A program made the position numbers and the translations under genes. Below the pieces are notes generated by a model. That model saw only the letters and a list, made by a program, of their open reading frames with translations. It had not been told where the DNA came from and did no database searches. A stretch of DNA of 64,000 nt from Listeria booriae (GTDB taxonomy: Bacteria; Bacillota; Bacilli; Lactobacillales; Listeriaceae), in assembly GCF_000766865.1 (NCBI RefSeq), contig NZ_JNFA01000019.1, positions 248,001 through 312,000 on the forward strand. Reading direction: 5' to 3'. Shown one piece after another: positions 18,190 to 27,589 of this stretch; within the stretch, counting starts at the first letter, position 1, and the number at the start of each line of letters is the position of its first letter.

Positions 18190-18642
18190 TTAAACAGTTG
18201 CATTGCCTTCTGTAGCCACTAGCTCCGATGTGCAGTGAGGGCATTTCGTTGCCTTCTCAGGAACAGATGACAGACAATACGGGCACTCTTTCGTCGCTGG
18301 TTGTTTCGGCTCTTGAGGCATGTACTTCGATATAAGCTTAACAATTAAAAAGACAGAGAATGTAATGATCAAAAAGCTGATAACATTATTGATAAATAAA
18401 CCGTAATTAATTGTTGGTGCACCTGCATCTTGTGCTGCTTTCAATGTATCATAATGCGTACCGTTCAAACTTAAAAATAAATTAGTAAAATCAACGTTAC
18501 CAATCAGTAATCCTAAAGGTGGCATAATAATATCATCAACCAACGAATTAACAATGCTTGTAAATGCGGCGCCTATTACAATCCCGATGGCCATCGCAAG
18601 TGCATTCCCTTTTGCAATAAAAGCTTTGAATTCTTTAAACAT
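18190..18642 (-). CDS. mscL: Large-conductance mechanosensitive channel MscL with C-terminal zinc ribbon
   Basis: 150-residue channel that opens under high membrane tension and releases solutes during osmotic downshock. The conserved N-terminal helix and pore helix (KGNALAMAIGIVIGAAF) and the DDIIMPPLG motif are clear; a periplasmic loop and second helix (VISFLIITFSVFLIV) follow. The C-terminus adds about 25 residues with CPYCLSSVPEKATKCPHC, two CxxC pairs forming a likely zinc ribbon, absent from E. coli-type MscL. It sits between yneA and ynzC, which are neighbours in related genomes, suggesting insertion at this site. AAGAGG precedes the ATG. Confidence 0.93.
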   Translation of the reverse strand: MFKEFKAFIAKGNALAMAIGIVIGAAFTSIVNSLVDDIIMPPLGLLIGNVDFTNLFLSLNGTHYDTLKAAQDAGAPTINYGLFINNVISFLIITFSVFLIVKLISKYMPQEPKQPATKECPYCLSSVPEKATKCPHCTSELVATEGNATV

Positions 18643-18716
18643 CTAAAAACCTCTTTTCATTTCACGATTAACGCCTATTTTACATGAAAAGCATTGGTTT
18701 TTAAAGTAATTACCCT

Positions 18717-19046
18717 TTACTCGTTCGCTAGTTGAATAGAATTATCTTGTTCTAGATTGGTCTGCTTTACCGGAATAACAATCTTATCTCCTGCTGTTAA
18801 CTTCCCGTCAATTAATTGATTCTCTTTCTCAACCCACGCAACAAAATCTTGCTTGCTCATCTTATATTTCCCTGCATAATCGTCGGCTAAGCTCCAGATA
18901 GAGTCTCCAGATGCAATGCTCACCTCATTGTACTCAGTATCCGCTTGATTCACTGTTACGATTAATAATACAATCCCCAATACAAAACAAGTAATAATAA
19001 AAATAATAGCAATATAATATCGATCCCAAATAGATTTAAACGTCAT
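18717..19046 (-). CDS. yneA: SOS-induced cell division suppressor YneA
   Basis: 109-residue protein with an N-terminal membrane segment (YYIAIIFIITCFVLGIVLLIV) and an extracellular LysM domain (VSIASGDSIWSLADDYAG...LTAGDKIVIPV). YneA delays septum formation during DNA damage in Bacillus and Listeria. The ATG at 19046 is supported by GGAGGGG 7 bases upstream and gives the usual size; upstream in-frame starts would extend into the promoter. Its promoter (19086-19114) has a perfect SOS box within the spacer, so LexA repression is expected. Divergent from lexA. Confidence 0.92.
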   Translation of the reverse strand: MTFKSIWDRYYIAIIFIITCFVLGIVLLIVTVNQADTEYNEVSIASGDSIWSLADDYAGKYKMSKQDFVAWVEKENQLIDGKLTAGDKIVIPVKQTNLEQDNSIQLANE

Positions 19047-19062
19047 CTTTACCCCTCCAAAA

Positions 19063-19074
19063 GAATGTATGTTC
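19063..19074. promoter_or_regulatory. Weak LexA box in the yneA leader
   Basis: GAATGTATGTTC matches GAAC-N4-GTTC at all but one position. It is downstream of the yneA -10. Confidence 0.5.
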
Positions 19075-19085
19075 GCTTTTTCTTT

Positions 19086-19114
19086 ATTATAGAACACTCG
19101 TTCTACTATGTCAA
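19086..19114 (-). promoter_or_regulatory. yneA promoter with LexA operator in the spacer
   Basis: TTGACA, 17-base spacer, TATAAT on the minus strand. The spacer contains GAACGAGTGTTC (19092-19103), a perfect GAAC-N4-GTTC LexA site. Confidence 0.9.
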
Positions 19115-19122
19115 CAAAAAAA

Positions 19123-19136
19123 CGAACAATTGTTTG
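19123..19136. promoter_or_regulatory. LexA box at the lexA promoter
   Basis: CGAACAATTGTTTG: one half-site is perfect and the other has a single change. It overlaps the lexA -35 hexamer and would give autoregulation. Confidence 0.8.
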
Positions 19137-19162
19137 CATATCGATAAATTATTTGCTATACT
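19134..19162 (+). promoter_or_regulatory. lexA promoter
   Basis: TTGCAT, 17-base spacer, TATACT, about 45 bases before the lexA start; the -35 overlaps a LexA box. Confidence 0.8.
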
Positions 19163-19206
19163 TGAGTTACTAAAGAAGTAACAAAAGAGTAAACGGGGTG
19201 AAACAA

Positions 19207-19821
19207 ATGAAATTATCAAAACGTCAACAAGATATCTATGACTTTATCAAGTCTGAAGTAAAGGATAAAGGTTATCCACCTTCTGTACGTGAAATCGGTG
19301 AAGCGGTTGGTTTAGCTTCGAGTTCCACTGTACATGGACATTTAGCTCGTTTAGAAGGAAAAGGTCTCATTAGACGGGATCCAACCAAACCGCGTGCGAT
19401 TGAAATTCTTTCATTAGATGATGATATAGCAACACCAAGCGTTGTCAATATCCCGTTAATCGGTAAAGTAACTGCTGGTATGCCTATCACTGCGATTGAG
19501 AATATCGATGAATACTTTCCACTTCCAGAATACATGGCGAACGGTGAAACAGAAATCTTTATGCTTGAAATCGATGGTGAGAGTATGATTAATGCAGGTA
19601 TTTTAGATGGCGACAAAGTTATTGTACGTCAGCAAACTTCTGCAAATAATGGTGAAATCGTCGTCGCAATGACAGAGGAAGATGAAGCGACTTGTAAGAG
19701 GTTTTATAAAGAAGCAAACCACTTCCGACTTCAGCCTGAGAATGACGCATTAGAGCCAATTATCCTTAATAATGTCTCTATTTTAGGTAAAGTTATCGGT
19801 CTATATCGCGATATTCGCTAA
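19207..19821 (+). CDS. lexA: SOS repressor LexA
   Basis: 204-residue transcriptional repressor of the DNA damage response. The N-terminal winged helix ([12 protein letters not shown]... [23 protein letters not shown]) binds SOS boxes. The C-terminal S24-type protease domain shows the self-cleavage Ala-Gly in VTAGMPITA, the catalytic serine in DGESMINAG, and the lysine of the dyad near EATCKRF. The ATG at 19207 is chosen over GTG 19198 because GGGGTG stands 6 bases before it. Divergent from yneA with three SOS boxes between them. It is followed by a strong terminator shared with glnA. Confidence 0.97.
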   Translation: MKLSKRQQDIYDFIKSEVKDKGYPPSVREIGEAVGLASSSTVHGHLARLEGKGLIRRDPTKPRAIEILSLDDDIATPSVVNIPLIGKVTAGMPITAIENIDEYFPLPEYMANGETEIFMLEIDGESMINAGILDGDKVIVRQQTSANNGEIVVAMTEEDEATCKRFYKEANHFRLQPENDALEPIILNNVSILGKVIGLYRDIR

Positions 19822-19872
19822 ACACAAAAAAGAGGTCCCCGCCAAATCTGGCGGAGGCCTCTTTTTTCTTAT
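19822..19872. terminator. Bidirectional terminator between lexA and glnA
   Basis: Hairpin AAAAAGAGG..CCGCCA-AATC-TGGCGG..CCTCTTTTTT with A- and T-runs at its ends; the flanking genes converge. Confidence 0.9.
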
Positions 19873-19877
19873 ATATC

Positions 19878-21215
19878 TTAGTAGATTTCTAAATATTGAT
19901 CGCGTTCCCATTGGTGGACAGCTGTTCTAAACATATCACACTCAATTGTTTTCGCTTCTACGAAATGCTCGAAAATGTGTTCGCCTAAGCCATCAACAAT
20001 AACGTCATTTGACTCAAGTTCTTTTAGCGCCATGGCTAAGCTTTCAGGCAAGTCATAAATGCCGTGTGCATGACGCTCTTCTTCATTCATGCCATAGATA
20101 TTACGATCCACTGGTTTTGGTGGCGTTAATTCATTTTTAATACCATCTAAACCTGCGCGAAGCAATACAGCCATCGCTAAGTATGGGTTCGCTGCTGGGT
20201 CAACGCTACGAAGTTCTAAACGTGTGCTCAAACCACGCGAACTTGGTACACGAACAAGCGGGCTACGATTTTTACCAGACCAAGCGATATAACAAGGTGC
20301 TTCATAACCTGGAACTAGACGTTTGTATGAGTTGATTGTTGGATTTGTTACGGCAGTATAGCCTTTTGCATGTTTTAACATACCTGCTAAGAAATGATAT
20401 GCTGTTTGGCTTAATTGCTCTTCGCCATTCTCATCAAAGAATGCATTTCCATTTTCATTAAATAAGGACATGTTAAAGTGCATACCTGATCCGTTTACAC
20501 CAAACAATGGTTTTGGCATGAATGTCGCGTGTAATCCGTGCTTACGCGCAATTGTTTTTACAACTAACTTAAATGTTTGGATGTTGTCACAAGCAGTAAC
20601 GGCATCCTCATATTTAAAGTCAATTTCATGTTGTCCTGGCGCTACTTCATGGTGACTTGCTTCGATTTCAAAGCCCATTTCTTCAAGTTCTAATACAATA
20701 TCACGACGACAGTTTTCGCCTAAATCGGTTGGCGCTAAGTCGAAATAACCGCCGCTATCGTTCAATTCCAATGTCGGTTTGCGATTCTCATCCAGTTTGA
20801 AAAGGAAAAATTCGGGTTCAGGTCCTAAGTTAAAATCTGTAAATCCTAATTCATGCATTTCGGCTAATACACGTTTTAAGTTAGCACGCGGATCCCCTGC
20901 AAAAAGTGTTCCATCTGGATTATGAATATCACAAATTAGACGCGCAACCTTGCCTTTTTCAGCTGTCCATGGGAATACTACCCACGTATCAAGGTCTGGG
21001 AATAAGTACATATCGGACTCTTCAATACGAACGAAGCCTTCAATGGAGGAACCATCAAACATCATCTTGTTATCCAATGCTTTCGTTAATTGGCTAATCG
21101 GAATCTCTACGTTCTTGATAATTCCTAGAATATCCGTGAATTGCAAGCGGATGAATTTCACATTTTGTTCGTCTGCGAAGCGAAAAATGTCTTCTTTAGT
21201 ATACGATGTCGTCAT
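19878..21215 (-). CDS. glnA: Glutamine synthetase type I
   Basis: 445-residue ATP-dependent enzyme joining ammonium to glutamate. Visible blocks are [10 protein letters not shown], the ATP-binding [12 protein letters not shown] region, the NRSPLVRVP motif and the final catalytic segment. The size and the FVRIEESD region place it in the short GSI-alpha form of Firmicutes, which is feedback-inhibited by glutamine and is not adenylylated (family knowledge). It follows glnR by 59 bases in the same operon, so GlnR represses it when nitrogen is plentiful. The start ATG has AGGGGG upstream. Confidence 0.97.
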   Translation of the reverse strand: MTTSYTKEDIFRFADEQNVKFIRLQFTDILGIIKNVEIPISQLTKALDNKMMFDGSSIEGFVRIEESDMYLFPDLDTWVVFPWTAEKGKVARLICDIHNPDGTLFAGDPRANLKRVLAEMHELGFTDFNLGPEPEFFLFKLDENRKPTLELNDSGGYFDLAPTDLGENCRRDIVLELEEMGFEIEASHHEVAPGQHEIDFKYEDAVTACDNIQTFKLVVKTIARKHGLHATFMPKPLFGVNGSGMHFNMSLFNENGNAFFDENGEEQLSQTAYHFLAGMLKHAKGYTAVTNPTINSYKRLVPGYEAPCYIAWSGKNRSPLVRVPSSRGLSTRLELRSVDPAANPYLAMAVLLRAGLDGIKNELTPPKPVDRNIYGMNEEERHAHGIYDLPESLAMALKELESNDVIVDGLGEHIFEHFVEAKTIECDMFRTAVHQWERDQYLEIY

Positions 21216-21274
21216 AATTAAATCCCCCTAATATTTTGATATTATATAAACTTATTAAAAGTAAATATCTTCTG

Positions 21275-21643
21275 TCAAAACCTCGGCAACTGTTGCTTCC
21301 CAGAGGCGTCTTGCTTCACAAAGCGGCCAGCTTGTTGCATTTCTTTGCGTAAAATCTTGCGCACATCTTCATCCGTGAGTGGTGTTTTCTGTTCATCCTG
21401 CTGCATTTGGTACATTTTCTTAATTCCTGCAATATTCAGACCATCATTCAAATAATCTTTAATCTCAAGTAATGTATCGATGTCTTGAAGCGAATACAAT
21501 CGATGATTCCCTTGATTCCTTGCTGGGTGTATTAATCCTTGATCCTCATAGTAACGAATTTGTCTAGCTGTTAAATCTGTCAACTTCATCACAGGACCAA
21601 TTGGGAAAAGAGGCATCGATCTTCTAATTTCCTTCTCACTCAC
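21275..21643 (-). CDS. glnR: MerR-family nitrogen regulator GlnR
   Basis: 122-residue MerR-type repressor. The winged-helix domain (MKLTDLTARQIRYYEDQGLIHPAR...RLYSLQDIDTLLEIKDYL) occupies residues 18-85, followed by a short C-terminal tail that in B. subtilis senses feedback-inhibited glutamine synthetase. The start is a GTG with AAGGGGG upstream; an ATG further 5' lacks a ribosome site and would lie near the promoter. The upstream region contains a strong promoter and a perfect GlnR operator, consistent with autoregulation of glnR-glnA. Confidence 0.94.
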   Translation of the reverse strand: MSEKEIRRSMPLFPIGPVMKLTDLTARQIRYYEDQGLIHPARNQGNHRLYSLQDIDTLLEIKDYLNDGLNIAGIKKMYQMQQDEQKTPLTDEDVRKILRKEMQQAGRFVKQDASGKQQLPRF

Positions 21644-21690
21644 GATTTTTCCCCCTTTACAAAACAGCATTTTTTTCATTTGTTAGTTGC

Positions 21691-21719
21691 ATTATAATGT
21701 ATGTAATATCTTTTGTCAA
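21691..21719 (-). promoter_or_regulatory. glnR-glnA promoter
   Basis: Full-consensus TTGACA, 17-base spacer, TATAAT on the minus strand, about 48 bases before the glnR GTG. Confidence 0.9.
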
Positions 21720-21724
21720 ATTTA

Positions 21725-21741
21725 TGTTAGATAATCTAACA
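21725..21741. promoter_or_regulatory. GlnR operator
   Basis: TGTTAGATAATCTAACA is a perfect palindrome matching TGTNA-N7-TNACA. It lies immediately upstream of the -35, as in glnRA operons. Confidence 0.88.
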
Positions 21742-21838
21742 TCTTCATAAAACCTTTCATACCAACGCTTTTCCTATCAAACAAAAAAACAGCAAAAATA
21801 AATTTACTGTTTTTTTCAAACTTTTTTACATCTAGATG

Positions 21839-23116
21839 TTATACCGGTAATTGTAAAAGTCCGCGTTTTATTAGGCTTGCCATTGCTTGTAATACAGCGA
21901 TTTTTACGTGTTCATATGTCAGGCCACCTTGGACATATAATTGGTATGGTTCGCGAATTGGACCATCAGCAGTCAATTCTAAGCTAGCTCCCTGAATAAA
22001 TGTTCCTGCCGCCATAATGACATCATTTTCATAGCCAGGCATGTAGGCGCCTTCGGGAGTTACGTGTGCATTGATTGGAGATGCTGATTGAATCGCTTGG
22101 GCAAAAGCAACCATTTTTTCTTGATCATGAAAAGAGACGCTTTGAATAAGATCGGTTCGTGGCGCATCCCAAACTGGATCAGTTTCTATCGCACATGCAG
22201 CCAACATTCCAGCTGTGAACCGTGCACCTTTAATGGCTTGCGAAACAACGTGCGGCGCTAAGAAAAAGCCTTGATACATTTCTAATAAGCTGTACAAAGA
22301 TGCGCCTGCTTCCGCTCCAATTCCTGGTGTCGTTAAGCGGTACGCACAGCGCTCTACCAAGTCACTACACCCCGCAATATATCCACCTGTTTTCGCTAAG
22401 CCACCGCCAGGGTTTTTAATTAAAGAGCCTGCAATCAAGTCAGCGCCAACTTCAATCGGTTCGGTCATTTCGACAAATTCGCCATAACAATTATCTACAA
22501 AAACAATAACATCCGGCTTTATTTGACGCACATAAGCAATCATTTCTTGTATTTGCGCAATCGTGAACGACGGTCGGTCTGCGTATCCTCGTGAGCGCTG
22601 AATGCCAATCATTTTTGTTTTAGCGGTTATTTTTGTTCGTATTGTTTCTAAATCGACTGCACCATCTGCTAGTAACGGCACCATGTCATATCCAATCTGA
22701 TATTCTTTCAATGAACCTATGCCCGCACCGCGCACACCAACGATTTCTTCTAACGTGTCATATGGCGCACCTGTTATATATAACAAATCATCTCCAGGTC
22801 GCAAAACACCGAATAAAGCCGTCGCAATCGCGTGTGTTCCAGAAATAATTTGCGGCCGAACTAACGCAGCCTCCGCTTTGAAAACATCGGCATATACGCG
22901 CTCTAACGTATCTCTGCCATCATCATCGTACCCATAACCTGTCGATGGCGTAAAGTGAAAATCACTGACTCTGTTTTTCTGAAAAGCTTGCATGACTTTC
23001 CATTGGTTTTCTTGTGCAATCTGCTCTGTTTCTTGTTGCAATGCCAAAATCTGTTTTTCCACTTGATTGGCTAATGCTTGTAGTGGCGCAGGTATTTGAT
23101 TTAAAAATGTTGTCAT
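21839..23116 (-). CDS. ynbB: PLP-dependent methionine gamma-lyase family protein (YnbB, 'aluminium resistance' type)
   Basis: 425-residue fold-type I pyridoxal-phosphate protein. FHFTPSTGYGYDDDGRD, the FVDNCYGEF aspartate motif and AGSLIKNPGGG with the likely Schiff-base lysine identify the family annotated as aluminium resistance or methionine gamma-lyase-like. The physiological reaction is not established. It overlaps hflX by 4 bases and lies in the conserved order miaA-hfq-hflX-ynbB-glnR-glnA. The upstream gene ends in its start, so translation is coupled. Full length. Confidence 0.9.
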   Translation of the reverse strand: MTTFLNQIPAPLQALANQVEKQILALQQETEQIAQENQWKVMQAFQKNRVSDFHFTPSTGYGYDDDGRDTLERVYADVFKAEAALVRPQIISGTHAIATALFGVLRPGDDLLYITGAPYDTLEEIVGVRGAGIGSLKEYQIGYDMVPLLADGAVDLETIRTKITAKTKMIGIQRSRGYADRPSFTIAQIQEMIAYVRQIKPDVIVFVDNCYGEFVEMTEPIEVGADLIAGSLIKNPGGGLAKTGGYIAGCSDLVERCAYRLTTPGIGAEAGASLYSLLEMYQGFFLAPHVVSQAIKGARFTAGMLAACAIETDPVWDAPRTDLIQSVSFHDQEKMVAFAQAIQSASPINAHVTPEGAYMPGYENDVIMAAGTFIQGASLELTADGPIREPYQLYVQGGLTYEHVKIAVLQAMASLIKRGLLQLPV

Positions 23117-24327
23117 TTCCTCGTTTCCTTTCGTGCTTGATACCCTTTTAATTGATAGCTTTCCGTTTCTTCATCAAACGTTTCTTCAATGACGACCGTT
23201 TTTTGTTTGTATTGATATAACGCATGCCCGTCACTCACCGGAATCGTCACAATGTACGGTTGCCAAATCTGTTTAATCTCCCATAACATATGCTCTTTTA
23301 AAATGGCTTGGCTTGATGGTTCTAGCGCACTAATTTGGACATAGTTCGGTTGCGTTGGAATAAAATAAGGCAACTGCTTGTCCGCTTTGTTATAGATTGT
23401 CAAAATAGGAATATGTTGCATCTCCAGTTCCGCTAAAAGTCCAAGAACCGTTTGTTCATGCTGTACATAGTCTGGATTCGAGCAATCCACGACATGTAGC
23501 AATACGTCCACATTCGCCGTTTCCTCAAGCGTCGAGCGAAATGCAGCCACCACCGTCGTCGGCAAATCCTGAATAAAACCAACCGTATCCGTCAAAAGCG
23601 CCGTGTAACCTTGCGTAAATCCTAGTTTTCGCGTAGTCGGATCAAGCGTCGCAAACAACTGATCCTCCTCCAGCGTCTTCGCGTCACTCAAACGATTGAA
23701 CAGCGTCGATTTCCCAGCATTCGTATAACCAATCAAGCCGAACCTGAAAATATCCTGATCATTTCGCCTCGCCGTCATCCGTTCTCGGTGTTTCACAACA
23801 ACATCCAGCTGCTTCTTAATGTCTACCATCTTTTGTCTAATGTGGCGCCTATCCATTTCAAGCTTCGTTTCCCCAGGACCACGCGTCCCAATCCCACCAC
23901 CAAGCCGCGACAAAGAAATCCCTTGGCCGCTAAGTCGAGGTAATAAATACTGATACTGCGCCAAAGCCACTTGCAGTTTTCCTTCTCGCGTTTTGGCCCG
24001 CATCGCAAAAATATCTAAAATCAACTGCGTCCGATCCAAAATTCGCGCATCAATGACTTTCGCGATATTCCGAACTTGCGTCGCACTCAATTCACTATTA
24101 AATAAAACAACATCGACATCCATCTCTTCCACAAATGCCGCAATCTCCATCAATTTTCCCGAACCGAGAAATGTCGCTGGATGTATTCGTTCTCGTTTTT
24201 GCGTTACTTCCCCGACTACGTCTGCCTGCGCCGTCTTCGCCAAGTTGCCCAGTTCTAGCATCGAATAATAAAAATGTTCCTCACTTACTTTTGGCAATTC
24301 ACAGCCTACTAAAATCGCTCTTTCCAT
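23113..24327 (-). CDS. hflX: Ribosome-associated GTPase HflX
   Basis: 404-residue GTPase that binds the large ribosomal subunit and can split or rescue stalled 70S ribosomes. The N-terminal HflX domain contains the glycine-rich GSGKLMEIA and RLGGGIGTRGPGETKLE stretches. The G domain shows GYTNAGKST (G1), DTVGF (G3) and NKAD (G4). It follows hfq, with a hairpin between, and overlaps ynbB by 4 bases. An ATG with AGAGGTG upstream starts it. In Listeria hflX is known to contribute to macrolide/lincosamide resistance; that is species knowledge, not visible here. Confidence 0.96.
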   Translation of the reverse strand: MERAILVGCELPKVSEEHFYYSMLELGNLAKTAQADVVGEVTQKRERIHPATFLGSGKLMEIAAFVEEMDVDVVLFNSELSATQVRNIAKVIDARILDRTQLILDIFAMRAKTREGKLQVALAQYQYLLPRLSGQGISLSRLGGGIGTRGPGETKLEMDRRHIRQKMVDIKKQLDVVVKHRERMTARRNDQDIFRFGLIGYTNAGKSTLFNRLSDAKTLEEDQLFATLDPTTRKLGFTQGYTALLTDTVGFIQDLPTTVVAAFRSTLEETANVDVLLHVVDCSNPDYVQHEQTVLGLLAELEMQHIPILTIYNKADKQLPYFIPTQPNYVQISALEPSSQAILKEHMLWEIKQIWQPYIVTIPVSDGHALYQYKQKTVVIEETFDEETESYQLKGYQARKETRK

Positions 24328-24390
24328 CGCTTGATGTTCGCACCTCTATTCTTGACCTCATGCCTAATCGTAGCATAAAAGCCAGCACAT

Positions 24391-24438
24391 GAAAAGCCGA
24401 ATGTCCATGGCGCACATAGCACACACAAACATTCGGCT
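24391..24438. terminator. Hairpin terminator downstream of hfq
   Basis: Ten-base perfect inverted repeat AGCCGAATGT/ACATTCGGCT followed on the minus strand by TTTTC. The short T-run suggests partial read-through to hflX. Confidence 0.65.
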
Positions 24439-24465
24439 GGGTAATCATTTCGTTATTCTGATTAC

Positions 24466-24699
24466 TTATTCATCATCTGATTTCAATGCCACATTTTTTT
24501 GCGGCGAGAATGTTGATATCGCATGTTTAAACACTAGTTGTTGCTTGCCATCCACATCGAGTAGCACGGTAAAGTTATCAAAGCTAATAACACGTCCACG
24601 CAACTGGAAACCATTTGTTAAAAACACTGTTGCCAAAATTTTCTCTTTCCGCAATTGATTTAAGTAATGATCTTGTAACCCTTGCCCACCTTGTTTCAT
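24466..24699 (-). CDS. hfq: RNA chaperone Hfq
   Basis: 77-residue Sm-fold protein that forms a hexamer and binds small RNAs and mRNA tails. The Sm1 motif ([21 protein letters not shown]) and Sm2 core FKHAIST are clear, with the KHA form of the usual YKHA. It has the short C-terminal tail ([13 protein letters not shown]) common in Firmicutes. It lies between miaA and hflX in a conserved order. AGGAGA precedes the ATG. Confidence 0.96.
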   Translation of the reverse strand: MKQGGQGLQDHYLNQLRKEKILATVFLTNGFQLRGRVISFDNFTVLLDVDGKQQLVFKHAISTFSPQKNVALKSDDE

Positions 24700-24832
24700 A
24701 TTGAATCTCTCCTATTCTCTATCTTTATCAGTTATCTTTATTTTAAACGAAATGCGGCAGAACTACAAATTGCACTCCCTAAAAAAAGATTCTTTTTTCT
24801 ATGCTAGTCTCAAATACCCTTTTTGGTTATAG

Positions 24833-25759
24833 TTAAAACCCTTTATTCACTGTCAAAAACTGCTTAATCTCGCTTGTAATCACGCTTTCTATTTCCGGTT
24901 CATCAACATCAAACCAATGCACATCCATCCGATTCCGAAACCACGTTAACTGCCGTTTTGCAAAGCGCCTAGAATTGCGTTTTAATAACGTAATCGCATC
25001 ATCCAACGTCATCTTGCCATCAAAGTATGTAAACAGTTCTTTATAGCCGATACCACGCACCGCCGGCACATCGCGCAAACCAGTGTCGTATAAAGCTTTT
25101 GCTTCCTCTAACAACCCTTGCTCCATCATGATATCGACACGTAAATCAATCCGCGCATACAAAAGTTCTCGTTCGCGTGTCAGTCCAATCAATAACGGCG
25201 CAAACTCGCTCGCCTGCTCTTCTTGACTCTGCAACTCCGAAAACTTCTTACCCGAAAAATGATGCACCTCTAACGCACGAATAATGCGTCTCGGATTGTT
25301 CGCATGCAGCCTTTCCGCACTTTCAGGATCAACCTTTTGCAACATTCCTAATAATTCCTCGCCAGGTTTCTGCGCTAATGCTTCACGATAAGCCACGTCA
25401 CCCTCCACCTCAGCAAATGTATAGTCATAGAGTACCGACTGAATATATAAACCAGTCCCCCCAACGATAAACGGAATTTTTCCAGATTGCCAAATTTCGC
25501 GAATGAGGCGATGTGTTTCCTTTTTAAAAATGGATGCGTCATATGGTTCACTCGGTTCGGTAATATCGATTAAATAATGCGGGACACCAGCCATTTCTTC
25601 AGGGGTTATTTTAGCTGTGCCGATATCAAGTCCTTTATACACTTGCATCGAGTCACCGCTTATGATTTCACCGTGAAACTGCTTGGCCATATCAATGCTA
25701 AGCGCTGTTTTCCCAACCGCAGTCGGACCAACGATAACAATAACTGGAATCTTATCCAA
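24833..25759 (-). CDS. miaA: tRNA dimethylallyltransferase MiaA
   Basis: 308-residue enzyme placing a dimethylallyl group on A37 of tRNAs that read UNN codons. The P-loop VGPTAVGKTAL, the SGDSMQVYKGLDIGTAK substrate motif and VGGTGLYIQS are intact. The TTG at 25759 is preferred since GGGGAGG is 6 bases upstream and the product begins MDKIPVIVIVG; an ATG at 25786 would put the ribosome site inside the gene. The ribosome site and start are embedded in a terminator-like hairpin (see separate entry), which may limit both transcription and translation. Confidence 0.94.
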   Translation of the reverse strand: MDKIPVIVIVGPTAVGKTALSIDMAKQFHGEIISGDSMQVYKGLDIGTAKITPEEMAGVPHYLIDITEPSEPYDASIFKKETHRLIREIWQSGKIPFIVGGTGLYIQSVLYDYTFAEVEGDVAYREALAQKPGEELLGMLQKVDPESAERLHANNPRRIIRALEVHHFSGKKFSELQSQEEQASEFAPLLIGLTRERELLYARIDLRVDIMMEQGLLEEAKALYDTGLRDVPAVRGIGYKELFTYFDGKMTLDDAITLLKRNSRRFAKRQLTWFRNRMDVHWFDVDEPEIESVITSEIKQFLTVNKGF

Positions 25760-25829
25760 AAAAACCTCCCCTTTCGATATCTCCAATGTATCATAAATTA
25801 GAGATTTGTAAAGGGAGGTTTAGGATATC
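25753..25829 (-). promoter_or_regulatory. Hairpin combining glpD terminator and miaA ribosome-binding site
   Basis: On the minus strand AAACCTCCCTTT (25822 to 25811) can pair with AAAGGGGAGGTTT (25774 to 25762) with one bulged base, and a T-run follows directly. The 3' arm holds the miaA Shine-Dalgarno and the T-run abuts its TTG. Flanking GATATC copies are an extra repeat. It can be read as a terminator of glpD, a translational shut-off for miaA, or both. Confidence 0.6.
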
Positions 25830-25844
25830 ATGCCTACTTATTTT

Positions 25845-27515
25845 TTAATGCCAGTCTGCTGGTTCACGAGCATCGTCAATTTGTGTTTGTAATTCTGTTA
25901 CAAGTCTTGCTTTTGTTTCATCATCCCATTGGAATAACTCGTTCATATCTGCGACAACGGCTTCTTTCCATTCTAGCAAATATGGCATATCAAACAGCAA
26001 ATATCCTGTACGACGTAATAAGAAGTCGATTGGGTGTACAACGGATTCGTGATAAATCGCATAACGCAACTGCGCGTATAAGCTGTTTGGCAACTCGGAC
26101 GTGCCTTTTTCTTTATGTTCTTGCGCGTAAGTGAAAACAAGATCGATATTAGAACCGTAACGTTTCGCTAATTCGCGACCTTCTTCTAATGTCCAACCGA
26201 AGCGATTATTGCCTTCTTTCGCTTTCTTCTCAATGAAAGCGTCGATATTAGCTGAACCGCCGACATCGCCACCTGAGATTGGTAAATGGTGTGTTTGTAC
26301 CGTTTTGAATTTCTTACCTGTTTCTTTTGCAAGTGATTTGGATACTTCGTCGAGTAATTTCTCGGCCATCTTGCGGTAACCTGTTAATTTCCCGCCAGCC
26401 ATTGTGATCAAGCCACTTTCAGAGAACCAGACTTCATCTTTCCGGGAAATTTCAGATGGATCTTTTCCTTCTTCATAAATGAGCGGACGCACGCCAGCCC
26501 AGCTTGATTCGATGTCATTTTCACTAATATGCACGTCTGGGAACATGTAATTAATCGCTTTAATCACGTATTGATGGTCTTCTTCGTTCGCTTTTGGATT
26601 AATCACCATTTCGTCATATACCGTATCTGTTGTTCCGACATACACTTTCTTCTCCCGCGGAATCGCAAATACCATGCGACCATCTGGTGTATCAAAATAA
26701 ACAGCCTGCTCCATCGGGAATTTCGATTTATCAATGACAAGGTGAATTCCTTTCGTTAAGCGAAGGTGCTTGTTATTAGTCGTATAATCCATTTTCCGAA
26801 CACGGTCAACCCAAGGTCCCGCCGCATTAATCACACGACTACCTTTAATATCAAAAACTTTACCTGTAATCAAATTGCGCGCTACAACGCCTGTCACATG
26901 TTTTTTATTATCATAAAGGAAATTCTCTGCTTTGGTGTAATTGATAACTTTCGCGCCTAATTCGACGGCTTTTTTCATCACTTCTATCGTTAGACGGGCG
27001 TCATCTGTACGGTATTCCACGTAATAACCCGATCCTTTCAAGCCTTCTTTTTTGACGAACGGGTTTTTAGCTAATGTTTCTTTTGCTGATAAAATTTGGC
27101 GACGTTCATCTTTTTTCACGCCTGCTAAGTAATCGTAAAGTCGAATTCCGAACGAAGCGCTTAGTTTCCCCATGTTGCCGCCTTTGTGAAACGGTAGCAT
27201 CATCCATTCTGGTGTCGTAACGTGTGGACCATTTTCATAAACGATGGCACGCTCTTTCCCTAAATCTGCAACTTCTTTAATTTCGAATTGTTGTAAGTAA
27301 CGCAAACCACCGTGCACTAATTTTGTGGAACGGCTTGAAGTTCCTGCCGCAAAATCTTGCATTTCAATAAGGGCTACACTCATGCCGCGTGATACAGCAT
27401 CTAATGCGATCCCCGCGCCTGTAATCCCTCCACCGACGATGACTAAATCAAATGTTTCCTCCGTCATCTTCGTTTGAATTGTCTCTCTGTCAAAAGCTGA
27501 AAATAATTGTACCAT
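25845..27515 (-). CDS. glpD: Aerobic glycerol-3-phosphate dehydrogenase
   Basis: 556-residue FAD enzyme at the membrane that oxidises glycerol-3-phosphate to dihydroxyacetone phosphate and feeds electrons to quinone. The dinucleotide fold [19 protein letters not shown] near residue 20, the [18 protein letters not shown] substrate loop, and [13 protein letters not shown] near the C-terminal domain are diagnostic. The ATG at 27515 has GGGGG 9 bases upstream; the frame opens earlier only at a TTG without such a site. Downstream of a glycerophosphodiesterase gene on the same strand, which can supply its substrate. Confidence 0.96.
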   Translation of the reverse strand: MVQLFSAFDRETIQTKMTEETFDLVIVGGGITGAGIALDAVSRGMSVALIEMQDFAAGTSSRSTKLVHGGLRYLQQFEIKEVADLGKERAIVYENGPHVTTPEWMMLPFHKGGNMGKLSASFGIRLYDYLAGVKKDERRQILSAKETLAKNPFVKKEGLKGSGYYVEYRTDDARLTIEVMKKAVELGAKVINYTKAENFLYDNKKHVTGVVARNLITGKVFDIKGSRVINAAGPWVDRVRKMDYTTNNKHLRLTKGIHLVIDKSKFPMEQAVYFDTPDGRMVFAIPREKKVYVGTTDTVYDEMVINPKANEEDHQYVIKAINYMFPDVHISENDIESSWAGVRPLIYEEGKDPSEISRKDEVWFSESGLITMAGGKLTGYRKMAEKLLDEVSKSLAKETGKKFKTVQTHHLPISGGDVGGSANIDAFIEKKAKEGNNRFGWTLEEGRELAKRYGSNIDLVFTYAQEHKEKGTSELPNSLYAQLRYAIYHESVVHPIDFLLRRTGYLLFDMPYLLEWKEAVVADMNELFQWDDETKARLVTELQTQIDDAREPADWH

Positions 27516-27589
27516 TCTCGTTTCCCCCTTCAATGTTCTAAACTATTACTATCTGTTTTCCACTTTCAGCCCGAATTGAAACCGAGCAC

